Shown here one piece after another: positions 54,120 to 64,000 of a DNA stretch of 64,000 bases (position 1 is the first letter of the stretch; each line of letters opens with the position of its first letter). Source of the stretch: Aphrocallistes beatrix (taxonomy: Eukaryota; Porifera; Hexactinellida; Sceptrulophora; Aphrocallistidae); contig OY725489.1 in the NCBI GenBank assembly GCA_963281255.1, forward strand, positions 4,526,001-4,590,000, given 5' to 3'. Both the position numbers and the translations under genes were made by a program. Below the pieces are notes generated by a model. The model did no database searches. It was given only the letters and a program-made list of their open reading frames with translations, and was not told the DNA's origin.

Positions 54120-55078
54120 ACTAACCACATCATATCACCCACAGGAAAATGGCCTAGACGAAAGATTCAATCAAACCCTAAAATATTCAATTGCAAAATT
54201 TTCTCACAGAGAAACAAGCAACTGGGACGTAAAAATTTTGGATATCGTTTTCGCGTACAACATATCATCAATTCAAGACTCAACCAATTCCTCGCCATTA
54301 CAAGCAATGTTTTGTCGGATAGCTAGGCTCCCCATAGACATGAATACTGATAAACTTGAACCTGAAGATATTTTAGACAATTTTCAGTTTACAGAATGCT
54401 ATGGTGGAGGTAGATATCAAGAATAACATCGAAAAAGAACAAGATAAGCAATCTCAACATTATGATAAAAAGCATGGTGCAGGATCATCATTTATTAAAG
54501 GAGGATCAATTGTCCTCAAAAAGAACTTTCTAAGAAAAAAAAATACGTGGTGGTTGTTCCTAATTATAAAATCCCTTGGAAAGGGGCTATTTAAATTACA
54601 AGAAATTGATGGTAGCAAGGTGAATCTAAATATCCTAACAATCATACTTATTCTTGTTTGCATTAAGCTTAATGTAAAACAGTTTATTAGTTCTATATTG
54701 TAAATAATCGAACGAATACATGGAGCACACCTCAAAATCTGGCATACCACAGACAAAACTGATCACGATTCTACAGAAGATGAAGAAGGAATTGTAGATA
54801 TTATGTCCTATACTTGGATTAAATCTAATGATTATCTTTAGAAGGGTGAATATGTTGTGAAAATACCATTGGACCTTCCTTCTTTTGAGAAATATCACCC
54901 AATAAGTATCTATGATCAGCAAAAAATATGCAAATGACTAAATCTGGTATATCTTCGCCCAAGTAAGCAGCATATCGAATTGACAGATGTAATATTGCGT
55001 AATTATATCCCAACAAAAACGGCACCAATCGTAGCTGATGGAAACTGCCTATTCAGAGCACTGTCTTACTCTCTAACT

Positions 55079-55906
55079 CAGGGGTTCTTAACCGAAACAA
55101 TCATGTTACCCCCTTGCGAAATTTCAAGACATCCTTCCCCTCCCCCTGACTTATTAACATTAAATTGTATTATAATATTATTTAACCAACGGTCTGAATA
55201 TTAGAGTATACCGTGTATTTATCTAATATTCTATATTCTAGTAGATTCTAGCAGATTCTAGTATTAGCATTTAATATGACACTGTTTCCTGAGTTTCCTG
55301 ATATCTGGGCATGTTTTGGAGAGGGCACAGCGTAAATCATTTTCTACATCCAGTTTACTCCTCGTCTTCGATTTGATTTCTAGTAAGCTTGAAAATCCTG
55401 CTTCACACATGTATGTGGATGAAAAGGGTAGTAGAATGCGGAAAGCAACATTGCTTAGTTGTGGATATATTGGTAGCATTTTCATCCAGAAATCGCCAAG
55501 GTCTTCAACAGCTTGAAACTCATCCTTGGCAGAAGAATTGTGTTGTAGCTCAAGGAATTCATCCTGTTTATCTTCTGGGATCTCATAAACTTGACACCTG
55601 AATGGATTCCTCGTCAGCTTCATGGTTATGTCATTCGTATCAAAACCAGGGAAATATCTCTTAAATGCAATAATTATCATAGCATAAATTGATTAAAAGG
55701 CTATTGTTTACTTACAAACAAGTGAGAATATGAACAAGTTGTAAACTAATAGCGTTGGATATTGAACAGATTACTTGTATATTTTGGTCACCTTTTGTAA
55801 ATATTTGTGTAATTTTACTTTGTGCAGATATTATAAGGTTTACCCAATTTGATAAATAAATTTCCCAAAAAATCCTCCAAATTCCCCCCCTGGTTAAGAA
55901 CCCCTG
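55079..55906. mobile_element. hAT element inside the OTU domain
   Basis: An 828-bp element with 15-bp perfect inverted ends CAGGGGTTCTTAACC and perfect 8-bp target duplication CTCTAACT at 55071-55078 and 55907-55914. It keeps the end of a transposase on the minus strand. Removing element plus one flank copy makes the OTU frame continuous at this point. Confidence 0.96.
55264..55680 (-). pseudogene. hAT transposase C-terminus (ZBED/SCAND3-like)
   Basis: A 138-residue open frame covering the dimerisation region: YPQLSNVAFRILLPFSSTYM, then CEAGFSSLLEIKSKTRSKLD, then VENDLRCALSKTCPDIRKL. The LLPF(S/T)(S/T)TY-x-CE-x-GFS block marks the hAT family related to ZBED5/SCAND3-type domesticated genes. 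The DNA-binding and catalytic parts are deleted, so the element is non-autonomous. Confidence 0.88.
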
Positions 55907-56200
55907 CTCTAACTGGATCAGAAGTGTCACATATGAGAGTTCAGGAGTTGTTATGTGAAAGTGTATGGGGTACAGTTTGCGAAATAATGACAGCAACATA
56001 TTTGTTTGATATTAATATATTTGTAGCTATCAAAAGCACACACAGGAGGACAGATTTTCGTTGATATGCTAATACGCACCCGGCATTGATGAATCGAGCC
56101 ATTTATATTGAGAATTTAAATTACCATTATGAACCAGTGGTGGAACTCAAGTACACAGAAGTTCCCTCTTTTGACATTGGTCAAGTTGGGAGAAATAGCA

Positions 56201-56439
56201 TTTATCTGTAGGTAATTAGTTTTTTCTTATTTTCTCTTCACAATTTATTATATTTTCTAGCAGCAAAAGCATGTAATTAGTAACTTAATTCATCTTCTGA
56301 ATTCAATATTTAAATATTTTCAATCAAGTGTCTTTTTTATGAAATAGGGATGGACTGTATTTATCAAAATTTCAAATGTACAAATTGAATTAACATTGTG
56401 AAGTGTTTCAAGAGACACCGGACACAACAATGGAATTTG
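56201..56439. other. 3' flank of Gypsy-OTU, nothing recognised
   Basis: AT-rich, no recognised structure; an LTR could be here but no boundary motif is visible. Confidence 0.4.
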
Positions 56440-56525
56440 CGTTTGGTCTCATCCATAGCATTCTATATACTAAGGCAATGGCACTCACCCAAAAATTAGT
56501 ACCATGGATTGGTTAAATACTTCAA
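56440..56525 (+). repeat. Inverted-repeat arm, left
   Basis: Encodes HSILYTKAMALTQKLVPWIG followed by TAA. Its reverse complement is at 58257-58540, where it is split by the MITE at 58308-58499. Possibly the end of a transposon gene in two orientations. Confidence 0.65.
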
Positions 56526-56700
56526 AACCAATAATTTTGATATTGTAGATAATTCAATTTTCCATCAATTTAGGCATTCACCCACCCTGACAAACTAACT
56601 ATTATATCAGAACAATTGAAATGAGATATATTATTTGGTTTGTAATGCACTAATCGAATTATTTAATTCTTAATACATACAAAATATCAAAAGAATAGTT

Positions 56701-56832
56701 AATCATAATATTGAGACTTGAGGGACAGACTTGACTTAGCTTGAGAGATAGACTTGACCTAGCTTGAGGGACAGACTTGACTTAGCTTGAGGGACAGACT
56801 TGACTTGACTTGACCGACCTGAGACTTGAGGC
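56701..56832. repeat. About 24-bp tandem repeat
   Basis: Units of GAGGGACAGACTTGACTTAG with variants, four to five copies, ending in shorter CTTGACTTGACC steps. Confidence 0.85.
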
Positions 56833-57492
56833 ATCATAAGGGAACGATATACTTCTACAAGGTACTAAGGAACAATCACACTCCTTGACTTTCAATAGAA
56901 TATCATCACACATTCCGGACTTCTACAGTCTGTGAAGTTGACTAAATAAACAAAGAATATATTAAATTAGTTCTTGAATTTAGCCAGCTTACTATTCTCT
57001 TGTTTCAATACTAGTGCATTATATATAGTAGGTCTTAACTTTATTAGAAGTGTACAATGTTCTAGTTCCATAGTAGCACATGCCAAATGAATTATCTTAG
57101 TACGTGTACATAAGGGCCAGAATAAATTTTTAAATTTCTGCTGAGGATGCAGATACATCGTTGTCATATACATAACTCCAGGGGTGGCAGGGGTAGCGTG
57201 CCACCCAGACCTAAATGTTATGTTGACTTGGGGTGGCATGCCACATTAGTTTGATATATGTTTACAAATCTCGCCACCCCAGCTAACCGTGAAAAAAACA
57301 AAATAGTTACACCTATGATCGTCGTTAAACGACTATTCTTCCCTACCCAATTCACATTGAACATTTTCTAAACATCATCAACGAATTTCAAGAACTCGAC
57401 AGTTTAGTTCTGGTCTACACTGTTCTTATCCATGATATAAGCTAACAGTCGGGCTGAAGTTGACTAATGGAAAATCTTAAGGGCCAAAATTA
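56833..57492. other. No gene recognised
   Basis: Only a GGGGTGGCA-n-TGCCACCC self-complementary patch near 57180-57245 was noticed. Confidence 0.45.
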
Positions 57493-57549
57493 CATTTCTC
57501 CTTTCCAACCTGACAACCAGCAGGCTTGTCAGGTTGGAAAGGCGAAATG
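57493..57549. repeat. Strong hairpin, 24-bp arms
   Basis: CATTTCTCCTTTCCAACCTG and ACAA pair with TTGTCAGGTTGGAAAGGCGA and AATG, one mismatch, around the 9-base loop CCAGCAGGC. It directly precedes a tandem array. Confidence 0.85.
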
Positions 57550-57550
57550 T

Positions 57551-57680
57551 CCTGATGTTAATTTGGAGCACGTTTAGATAATTCCGATGTTAATTTGGAG
57601 CACGTTTAGATAATTCCGATGTTAATTTGGAGCACGTTTATATAATTCCGATGTTAATTTGGAGTACGTTTAGTTAAATT
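57551..57680. repeat. 31-32-bp tandem repeat, four units
   Basis: Units read GATGTTAATTTGGAGCACGT then TTAGATAATTCC, nearly identical in the first three copies, diverging in the fourth. Confidence 0.9.
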
Positions 57681-58256
57681 GCACTTATCTGAATTTAAAA
57701 AAAGGCACTTATGCCCACGTTTTTGTATGTAGTAACGAGGATTGAATTTACTAAATTTGGGGAAGGCAACACTTTTTCTTAGTCTTTTAAATTCAGTCAA
57801 TTGTTTCTACCCAACTTGAGTATGTATAGTCATGATTCTAGAATAATTAACTACATTACTTAAGAAATCACTCACCCTTGGGATCTTGTTGTTCTGGTAG
57901 TATTCACACGTCTTGGAATGGCTCGATACCATTTTCACGAAGAGCACCATCTTTGGGAAATTGAAAACTTCATGAAGTGTTCTACTCTTCTGTAATTGGA
58001 AGTCGAGTCAGGCGCGAGACAAGACATCTCGTCCAAATAATGATTTATGCAATTAGTGTTGTCAAGTGAGGTATTATAAATGAAATAATATTCAGCAAAA
58101 TAATACATTATTGTAATACACTAGTGTTGTATGCGAAGTAAATATAAATATTGTGGTTACATAATATTTTCAAAATGAATATTTAAACAACCATGAACTC
58201 ACAATATGAGATAATTATATAGTTGATAATAACAATTATTTAATTAGCGATTTTAG
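57681..58256. other. No gene recognised
   Basis: AT-rich sequence with no recognised gene or repeat. Confidence 0.5.
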
Positions 58257-58540
58257 GATTGAAGTATTTAACCAATCCATGGTACCAATTTTTTGATGAG
58301 TGCCATTCAAGGAATTATCTAGGAGCGCGAGACGCTCCTTTAGGCGTATGATTTTAAGCTGCAAAGTGTTTAGGAGGGTAAAAATTCAGAAAAATACCCA
58401 ATTTACCCAATATTATAATGTCATTTAGCGATTTAGGCGTATGAAAATTTAGAAATTTTAGATTAGGAGCGTATCTCTGGAAGGCTGTATAATACCCTGG
58501 TGCCATTGCCTTAGTATATAGAATGCTATGTCTCATCATT
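58257..58540 (-). repeat. Inverted-repeat arm, right (interrupted)
   Basis: Reverse complement of 56440-56525: GAAGTATTTAACCAATCCAT and CTTAGTATATAGAATGCTAT are in place, separated by an hAT MITE. Confidence 0.7.
58308..58499. mobile_element. hAT MITE, 192 bp
   Basis: Ends CAAGGAATTAT and ATAATACCCTG, perfect 8-bp flanks GTGCCATT at 58300-58307 and 58500-58507. The uninterrupted arm at 56440-56525 shows the empty site. Confidence 0.88.
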
Positions 58541-58645
58541 TGAGAGAAACAAACTAAATAAATGAACCACCTCCTCACTGAAATTAACGTCCGAGATGAA
58601 CTTTTTAGGTTAAATGAAACAGATATATTGAACCGTAGGACCAAA

Positions 58646-58735
58646 TTTTATTATTATTATTATTATTATTATTGTTATTATTATTATTATTATTTATTAT
58701 TATTAAAATTATTATTAAAATTATTACTATCAAAG
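58646..58735. repeat. TTA trinucleotide microsatellite
   Basis: Imperfect TTA repeat, about 25 units. Confidence 0.95.
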
Positions 58736-58785
58736 ATCAAATATCGTAGATGTGTTTCTAACAATACACATTAGTGCCCTCAAGT

Positions 58786-59812
58786 TTAGAGGTCTTCAAG
58801 CCAATTGGCTTTGGGAGCAGTTATCGTTAGGACATGAAAAAACGAATTGAGGGTGGAGGTGGCAGTAATTATACTGAATGCACTAGGAGCCAGTTGCAAG
58901 AGAAATTGTCTTCTTGCTGTAGCAAGTGATTGACCATGGTTTGGAATAATTTCACAGCTGTAAGGTGGTAAACGGATCAATTCAGTTTTCCGGTATGTTT
59001 TCGGCTGACCTCGCTTCAATACCTCGATGGCAGGGTGAATTGTCGAATATCAAGTAGCATTTATTTACTCCTTCAATTGGGTTAACCGCTTGACCGAACT
59101 CTATGTGAAATAATTCATTGATAAATTGGTCAAAATTCTCCTGCTTCGCTCCTCCAGTTATCATCATTTTATGGATTAGTCCAGCATTAGGGCTAATTGC
59201 ACATAGCATGATAATATGCGGAGTTCTTTGATTCGCAAAAATTCTTCTGGCTTGTAAATCCCCTGACAGACCGTCCATGTGACCTAGCAGCGTATAAATT
59301 CCGAATCCACACTCATCAATGTAACAAAATTGTGCTGCCAATTCATATTGAGTTTGTAGCCATGATGCATGCTGGCGTCTTGCAATTTTATTTTCCTCTG
59401 AATTTCTATTCATTGGAACTAATTCCATTTTCTTAAGTGTAATAAGGGAAAATTTGAGACATCGTGCAATCGTTGCTACTGATACAGTGAGTCCCTTTTC
59501 TTGTATTAGTGCATCTTTCATTTCATGAAGCGTTATATCCGCTCAGGATTCAATGAAATTTATAAAATAACCTAATGTTTATTGGTTTATCTTTCTCCCC
59601 TTTGAACCACCTCGCGGTTTAGTTGTATACTGCCTAAAACTGCAAATGCGATATACAGTACCCTTTTTAACATCATAGATTTTGGATATTTGCCCATAAC
59701 TAAGTCCTGTTTCATGAGTTTTGATCAACCTTGAGCATATTTCATCACTGATTGCTTTACCTCCTCTTCTGACAGGAGTAGATTCAGAAATATTTGTTGT
59801 GTTACTTGCCAT
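58786..59812 (-). pseudogene. Tc1/IS630-like transposase, broken
   Basis: Three minus-strand frames. The first (59812-59579) is a helix-turn-helix N-terminus, with GKAISDEICSRLIKTHETGL and GQISKIYDVKKGTVYRI. The second (59521-58982) begins GLTVSVATIARCLK and has the catalytic core: AAQFCYIDECGFGI (first Asp) and CYLIFDNSPCHRGIE (second Asp). The third gives YRKTELIRLPPYSCEI, where the PPYSPDLNP block and third acidic residue would be; the match after CEI is poor (IPNHGQSL). An in-frame stop near 59579 and frameshifts near 58990 break it. No terminal repeats were found. Confidence 0.78.
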
Positions 59813-60263
59813 ATGAAATTAAGTTAATAACGATTTGAATCCAAAATAATTCTTCATTCCGCATTTATATTTAATAAAATATGTAAATACAATTACAATA
59901 CCCTTTCATTGTGTGCAGAATCAGCCGAATTGATTGGTACATAAATATTCGGATAATCAATTGGCTATCTCGGATATTTTATTGGCTATCTCGGATAATT
60001 GATTGACTATCTGGATAATTTAGTGAGAAATACAGTAGTAGTAGGTTCCTTAACATCCTTCAAATGCACGATCAAGAATTTTCATTTGAGGTCTCTGAAT
60101 AGGCTTCTTCTGAATATGATGTGGATGACAATTTATATGGTTATCTCGAAACTCAGAAACCATACACAGTGTCACCAGCGATGCTGAAACACCTCAAATA
60201 CAGACAATACAGAGTGAGAGTTAGTGTCAACATGCCTACTTACTATATACATGCCGCAACGAA
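59813..60263. other. Coding-like acidic fragment, unassigned
   Basis: ATTGGCTATCTCGGATA occurs twice near 59960-60000. From about 60095 a plus-strand frame reads ASSEYDVDDNLYGYLETQKP and YTVSPAMLKHLKYRQYRVRV; it may be the upstream part of the following piggyBac-like protein, but that is not clear. Confidence 0.4.
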
Positions 60264-61097
60264 CTAGAAAATCGACATACCTTTATTCCAAATCCTGATC
60301 AGAGGTCCTCAACTGGGTTCTGCCGTACAGATCTGTGTGTATATACTATCGAGGCCAATTGTGAAAGAGAACAACAAGTTGCTAAAAATGACTATCAAAG
60401 AAAGCTGTATGCTAGTGAAACGCCTCTTGAAATATTATTTCCTCAACTGTGGACCGCGATAAATGCAAAATTCCACAATAATCAAGGTATTTCTGAGAAA
60501 CAACTTGAACCCTTTTCTTTCTATAAGGAACTTTATGAAAATGCACTCTCCATAATCAGAAAGCCAGAGAAGAAGTTTGAGAAAGTCCCGCTTGCAATTG
60601 AAGAGCCTATCAACATGCTACATCCAAATCCAACGAGCCAACAGCATTCTCTCTCTCAGCACGGGCAGTACCTACGTGATTGTAATGAGCCGATCAAATT
60701 CTTCAATGCTATCTACCGTTCTTATGAGATGGTTACCATTTTGGAACAAACCAAACTCTATCGCAAACAAAATAAGTTTTATGATTGGAAGGAACCTACC
60801 TATGAAGAGATACAATGTTTCATAGGACTGCTCCTTTGGACATCGCTCGTGCTCCAATCGTCGTTCCTATTTTAGTGAGTCTAAAATCTAATATCAGCCA
60901 CATTTCGCAGCTCACACAACCCGAGGTCGCTTTGAAGAACTGCTTAGTATGCTTCATTTCACGAACAACAAATTCCTCTCAAAGGAACTAAATACAGCGG
61001 AGCGTTTTGAGGCCAAACTCGGGAATCAACTCAAATCTGTGAATGCCAATTCTGCTAAAATAATTGAAGCAGCTCGGGATAAATTTATCAAATTATA
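60264..61097 (+). pseudogene. piggyBac-like transposase fragment
   Basis: The sequence starts with HTFIPNPDQRSSTGFCRTDL, continues with FPQLWTAINAKFHNNQGISE, and reaches the piggyBac domain: EPIKFFNAIYRSYEMVTILE, QTKLYRKQNKFYDWKEPTYE, then EIQCFIGLLLWTSLV. After a frameshift near 60860 it gives AAHTTRGRFEELLSMLHFTN, equivalent to the conserved RF-x-x-L-x-x-LHF block, and stops at a TAG near 61097. The three catalytic Asp residues lie beyond this point and are absent. Confidence 0.7.
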
Positions 61098-61194
61098 GTG
61101 TCGCCACCAGATATGTCAATCACCTTTTCGCAAAGGTATACCACAGCAGATAAAAAATTATAATAATCAATATTACAGTAGAGAAAAATTGTAT

Positions 61195-61675
61195 CTAGGG
61201 CCCTAGGTGGTCCTGGTGTGTTTTAGGATAGATTGTGGTTGTTTTCGACTTCATGAAAATTTTGCCTAAAATATTTTTGATGAACTTCAAAATACTTCAT
61301 CAATTTTGATGATCATCTATACACTTGAGAAAATTATCTCCAACAGTATCTCTAACATATGATATACTTTATATATTTTGCTACATATATTCTACAAATT
61401 TTAAGTTTATAAACTTTCGATTTTTCTTACATTATAAAGCTGCACATTCCCCAAAATTCTTTAGATTGTGTGTAAATTTTGATGAATACATTTATACATA
61501 AATTTATTTATCAAAATTTCTATTAGATTCTGAAGCGTCAAAAATTCAAACCTCGTTGGAGGTCATCAACACAATCTATGGTTTTAGGGTCGTGATAAAA
61601 AATCTCCATATTGTGTATATTGGTTTTCAAATCATACTGGGGTATTGGCAATTATCCAGGACCCTAGGGTCCTAT
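61195..61675. repeat. MITE-like segment with CCCTAGG ends
   Basis: CTAGGGCCCTAGGTGGTCCTGG at the left is echoed in reverse complement by CCAGGACCCTAGGGTCC at the right (61655-61672). No clear target duplication; the right edge coincides with the next insertion. Confidence 0.55.
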
Positions 61676-61678
61676 GAT

Positions 61679-62107
61679 TAGAGGCGGCGCCAGGACGCCG
61701 CCACTAGGGGGGCACCAATCATTTCCAGTGGGGCACCAACATTTTTTTGGGTACAGATTACCCGCCAATGAGAACTAATCATTAAAGACATTTGTAGCAA
61801 CAATTGATTTATTTATATTTGTATGAAATTATAAATACATACTTATATAAGTGCGATTCTACGATTTCCTAGTTTTGCGAAGTCATCCACGATGTCCTCC
61901 ATGTTGATTCGGGACGATTATGTTATTTTCTTACATTTACTGTTATTCTATTACACTAAAATATTGGTGTACACTATTGAATTAGCGAAACCTGTTTATC
62001 GATATAATAGAAGCCTAGTAAAATAGTGCGAAGGCATGGACAAATGAATGACGCATGCATTCCTGTCGGAAATTGGTGCCCCCTGCCCCCCCCTGGCGCC
62101 GCCACTA
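61679..62107. mobile_element. hAT MITE, GGCGGCGCCAGG ends
   Basis: A 429-bp element with ends TAG(A/T)GGCGGCGCCAGG in inverted orientation and perfect 8-bp flanks CCTATGAT at 61671-61678 and 62108-62115. GGGGCACCAA and TTGGTGCCCC words lie just inside the ends. Confidence 0.9.
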
Positions 62108-62115
62108 CCTATGAT

Positions 62116-62450
62116 CCATGAACTCTGGGATTTTTTGTACTTGGAGAGACTAGGGTCGTGCGAATAACTCCTCCACAGTAGATATCAATCATGAAAATGC
62201 ATTAATTGGGATTGAAAAAACAATAGCAAATCGTGACAAGTGACATTTTCCTGAAACCTTGACACTCACGACGAGATAGTGACATTTGAGAGTCCAACCC
62301 AAGAGGACTAGGTCTATAGGAGAACTAAGTGCCAGAGAACTCAGAATCAGTCACCTTGTTGGCAGTTGGTGAGACAATATGTACACACTTACAATATCAA
62401 TCAAAATGAAATTTGGAATTGCCGAATCGCGATTGAATTGAAGGAAGGTG
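62116..62450. other. No gene recognised
   Basis: Nothing recognised. Confidence 0.5.
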
Positions 62451-62584
62451 CTGTCACGAAGTAATTTGGAACCTAAATAAATTATCCCCCCCCACCCCTC
62501 CTTGACGTAGATTCTGCCCCCTTGTGGGGAGTAAGTTGGCCCCAGTGGTTAATTTAGTTTGGGCGAGGAGTTACTTCGTGACAG
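62451..62584. mobile_element. Small MITE, CTGTCACGAAGTAA ends
   Basis: A 134-bp unit with 14-bp perfect inverted ends CTGTCACGAAGTAA. Target duplication unclear (GTG / TGC flanks). A related end (GCTGTCACGAAATATTTGG) is at 49466. Confidence 0.7.
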
Positions 62585-63431
62585 TGCAACTATACTTCTT
62601 TTGTTTGGTCTCTTGTTCGATTACTACTCAACCATTCCGACGTAGTCCGAAGAAAAGATCTGTACTAAGAAATGTTTGGGATGGTACCTGGGAAGGTAAA
62701 TCCTTTTTACTCGATCCATGCTTCTGATTATCAATGTCATGATATAAAATTAAGCTAGTGTTATTAATTCTCAAATTATAAAATAGAACACGCTAACTGG
62801 TGCTCACAATGTACTTTTAAATATCTCGTGGCTGCAATGCAATAATAATATGCAGCTAGAAAGAGCTGAAGAGGGGGATTAAATTTAATGAAATATCTGT
62901 TTCATAACAATTGGACTGCTCCATGCAAAGTCATACGCTATGCCCATTGATAAAACATATACAGATACTAGATTCAGTGTATATGAAGATCATAAACGGA
63001 ACAGCTATAGTGAAGTAGTGTGATAGGTGATAGATTGTGGAAACAATTCGTCCCTCGTAATACATCAGTTTCCTATCCCGATCCAGCAGAAATCATTTCA
63101 TATCCCAGACAGAGGGAAACTCCTGTTCACGTGTGTCAGGTGTTAGGCAATAAATTGAGTGTTAAATGTTTCCACAATACGTGATTCGTTCAATAGATCT
63201 TTCGCCGCTTTCCCCAGGGAGGAGGGGAGTTTTGTCTTCCGGATAAGATAGTGATAGAGCCAGAGTCAGCAATCAAATGGGCCCCATAAGGATAGTGTGA
63301 GAGACAAAGATACATATTGTCAGCTGATAAATGAGAAAAGGCTTGAAGGGTCACAGATATCCCACCTACCAGGCTATCACGGTTAACATGTTCAAGGTTT
63401 GTGGGTCCGGCCCTTGGTTGGAATAGAATGG
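62585..63431. other. No gene recognised
   Basis: A 67-codon frame at 62524-62727 overlaps the MITE and is not supported. Nothing else recognised. Confidence 0.45.
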
Positions 63432-63755
63432 CCGATGTTTCGTCGCAGGATGTTTCGTTGCTGATATTTCTTTAAATAAAAGTATTGAATCCCCACATTC
63501 ATTCTGCAATTCACTCTGACAAATAATAAATGACAATCACCCACTCCCCCTCACGAAATTAAAAATAATACTCTCCCGTGCCATTTGATATTATTTCAAA
63601 CTCAAAATACCCACTTTCTCTTTGCTCTTATACAAAATACTCTCCAACATGCCCACCCATTACTATTCAGCTTTTATCAATTCTATTTAGCTTTAGAACA
63701 AATTCATATTTTCTAACAGTTATCAGTGACGAAACATCCGGCGACGAAACTTCCG
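63432..63755. mobile_element. MITE with duplicated GTTTCGTCGC ends
   Basis: Inverted ends of about 35 bp each contain two copies of a (G/C)GAtGTTTCGTCgC-like word: CGATGTTTCGTCGCAGGATG at the left and, in reverse complement, CGGAAGTTTCGTCGCCGGAT at the right. No coding and no clear target duplication. Confidence 0.75.
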
Positions 63756-64000
63756 TTTACCGTTGAAATCGGATCACCTCTATTTCGAGCTACGGGACGG
63801 ATCGTTATTAAATATTTTCAAGCAAATTTGACATGGGAATTTACTTTGTTGCTGGGAAATGAATGAGTTTCGTCAGCGAATGTATATAGATCTAATGTAT
63901 GACGAATCATCAAGATACGTCAGATGAAATGCCTACTAATTATTCAAAAACATATTTATCCTCTGGTCCTAAATCATGAAAAAATTTACATAAAATGAAG

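Larger units (their letters stand above)
54120..56200 (+). pseudogene. Ty3/Gypsy integrase followed by OTU domain, broken
   Basis: Starts with the integrase signature LTTSYHPQENGLDERFNQTL, then NWDVKILDIVFAYN and PLQAMFCRIARLPID, then KQSQHYDKKHGAGSS and the C-terminal barrel (SLGKGLFKLQEIDGSKVN) after frameshifts. About 250 bp on, an OTU peptidase-like domain follows: APIVADGNCLFRALSYSL (catalytic Cys), interrupted by an hAT element, then TGSEVSHMRVQELLCESVWG and IENLNYHYEPVVELKY (catalytic His). The linker (DIMSYTWIKSNDYL) reads in the same direction, so I infer that the OTU belonged to the element's polyprotein. Several stops; dead. Reverse transcriptase is absent. Confidence 0.75.

Noticed and set aside
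58562-58774. Tyr/Leu-rich frame at 58562-58774
   Set aside because: It is mostly translation of a TTA microsatellite.

Overview
This window looks like intergenic or intronic DNA from an AT-rich animal genome, probably an invertebrate. The evidence is the spread of eukaryotic transposon families (mariner, other Tc1/mariner-like, pogo/Tigger-type, hAT, Mutator with a PHD finger, piggyBac/TTAA, PIF/Harbinger-like, Ty3/Gypsy, KRBA2-type integrase), spliceosomal GT/AG signals, microsatellites and minisatellites, and the absence of operon-like gene order. I could not identify the species. I found no intact cellular gene. The only intact long reading frame is a mariner transposase at 40772-41842.

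Layout. 1-4.3 kb: a possible 3' exon, a decayed hAT zinc-finger region and the 3' end of a Ty3/Gypsy element. 4.9-7.3 kb: a broken Mutator-like transposase with a PHD finger (copy A). 8.9-12.4 kb: three copies of a GC-headed repeat (called Rep-A here), two forming a fold-back around a Tc1-like remnant. 13.4-16.4 kb: a tandemly duplicated unit made of an 18-bp minisatellite and a candidate minus-strand exon; a TTAA-flanked element sits in one unit. 19.9-26.1 kb: Mutator copy B, split by a 3.8-kb TTAA element that itself contains a 1.9-kb palindrome-ended element. 28.5-32.2 kb: integrase fragments, a piggyBac-like terminus with an expanded minisatellite, and a minus-strand cluster with an OTU-type domain. 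33-38.8 kb: a second TTAA element, a KRBA2-like integrase inside a TA-flanked inverted-repeat element, and a piggyBac first exon. 39.7-41.9 kb: Rep-A copy 4 and the intact mariner. 42-50 kb: many short non-autonomous elements, several in nested pairs. 50.4-53.3 kb: an arthropod-type mariner-like pseudogene split by a third TTAA element. 54.1-56.2 kb: a Ty3/Gypsy integrase followed by an OTU domain, with an hAT element inserted in the OTU. 56-64 kb: Tc1-like and piggyBac fragments, hAT MITEs and simple repeats.

The nests give relative ages. Mutator B is older than the TTAA element inside it, which is older than the palindrome-ended element inside that. The mariner-like pseudogene is older than TTAA copy 3, and the Gypsy-OTU element is older than its hAT insertion. 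The mariner at 40.6 kb, with matching inverted repeats, TA flanks and an open frame, looks like the youngest autonomous insertion. The features most worth follow-up are the duplicated exon pair, the OTU domains in mobile-element context, and the Rep-A repeat with its conserved hairpin-rich head. Family calls rest on motifs read by eye; no database search was possible.
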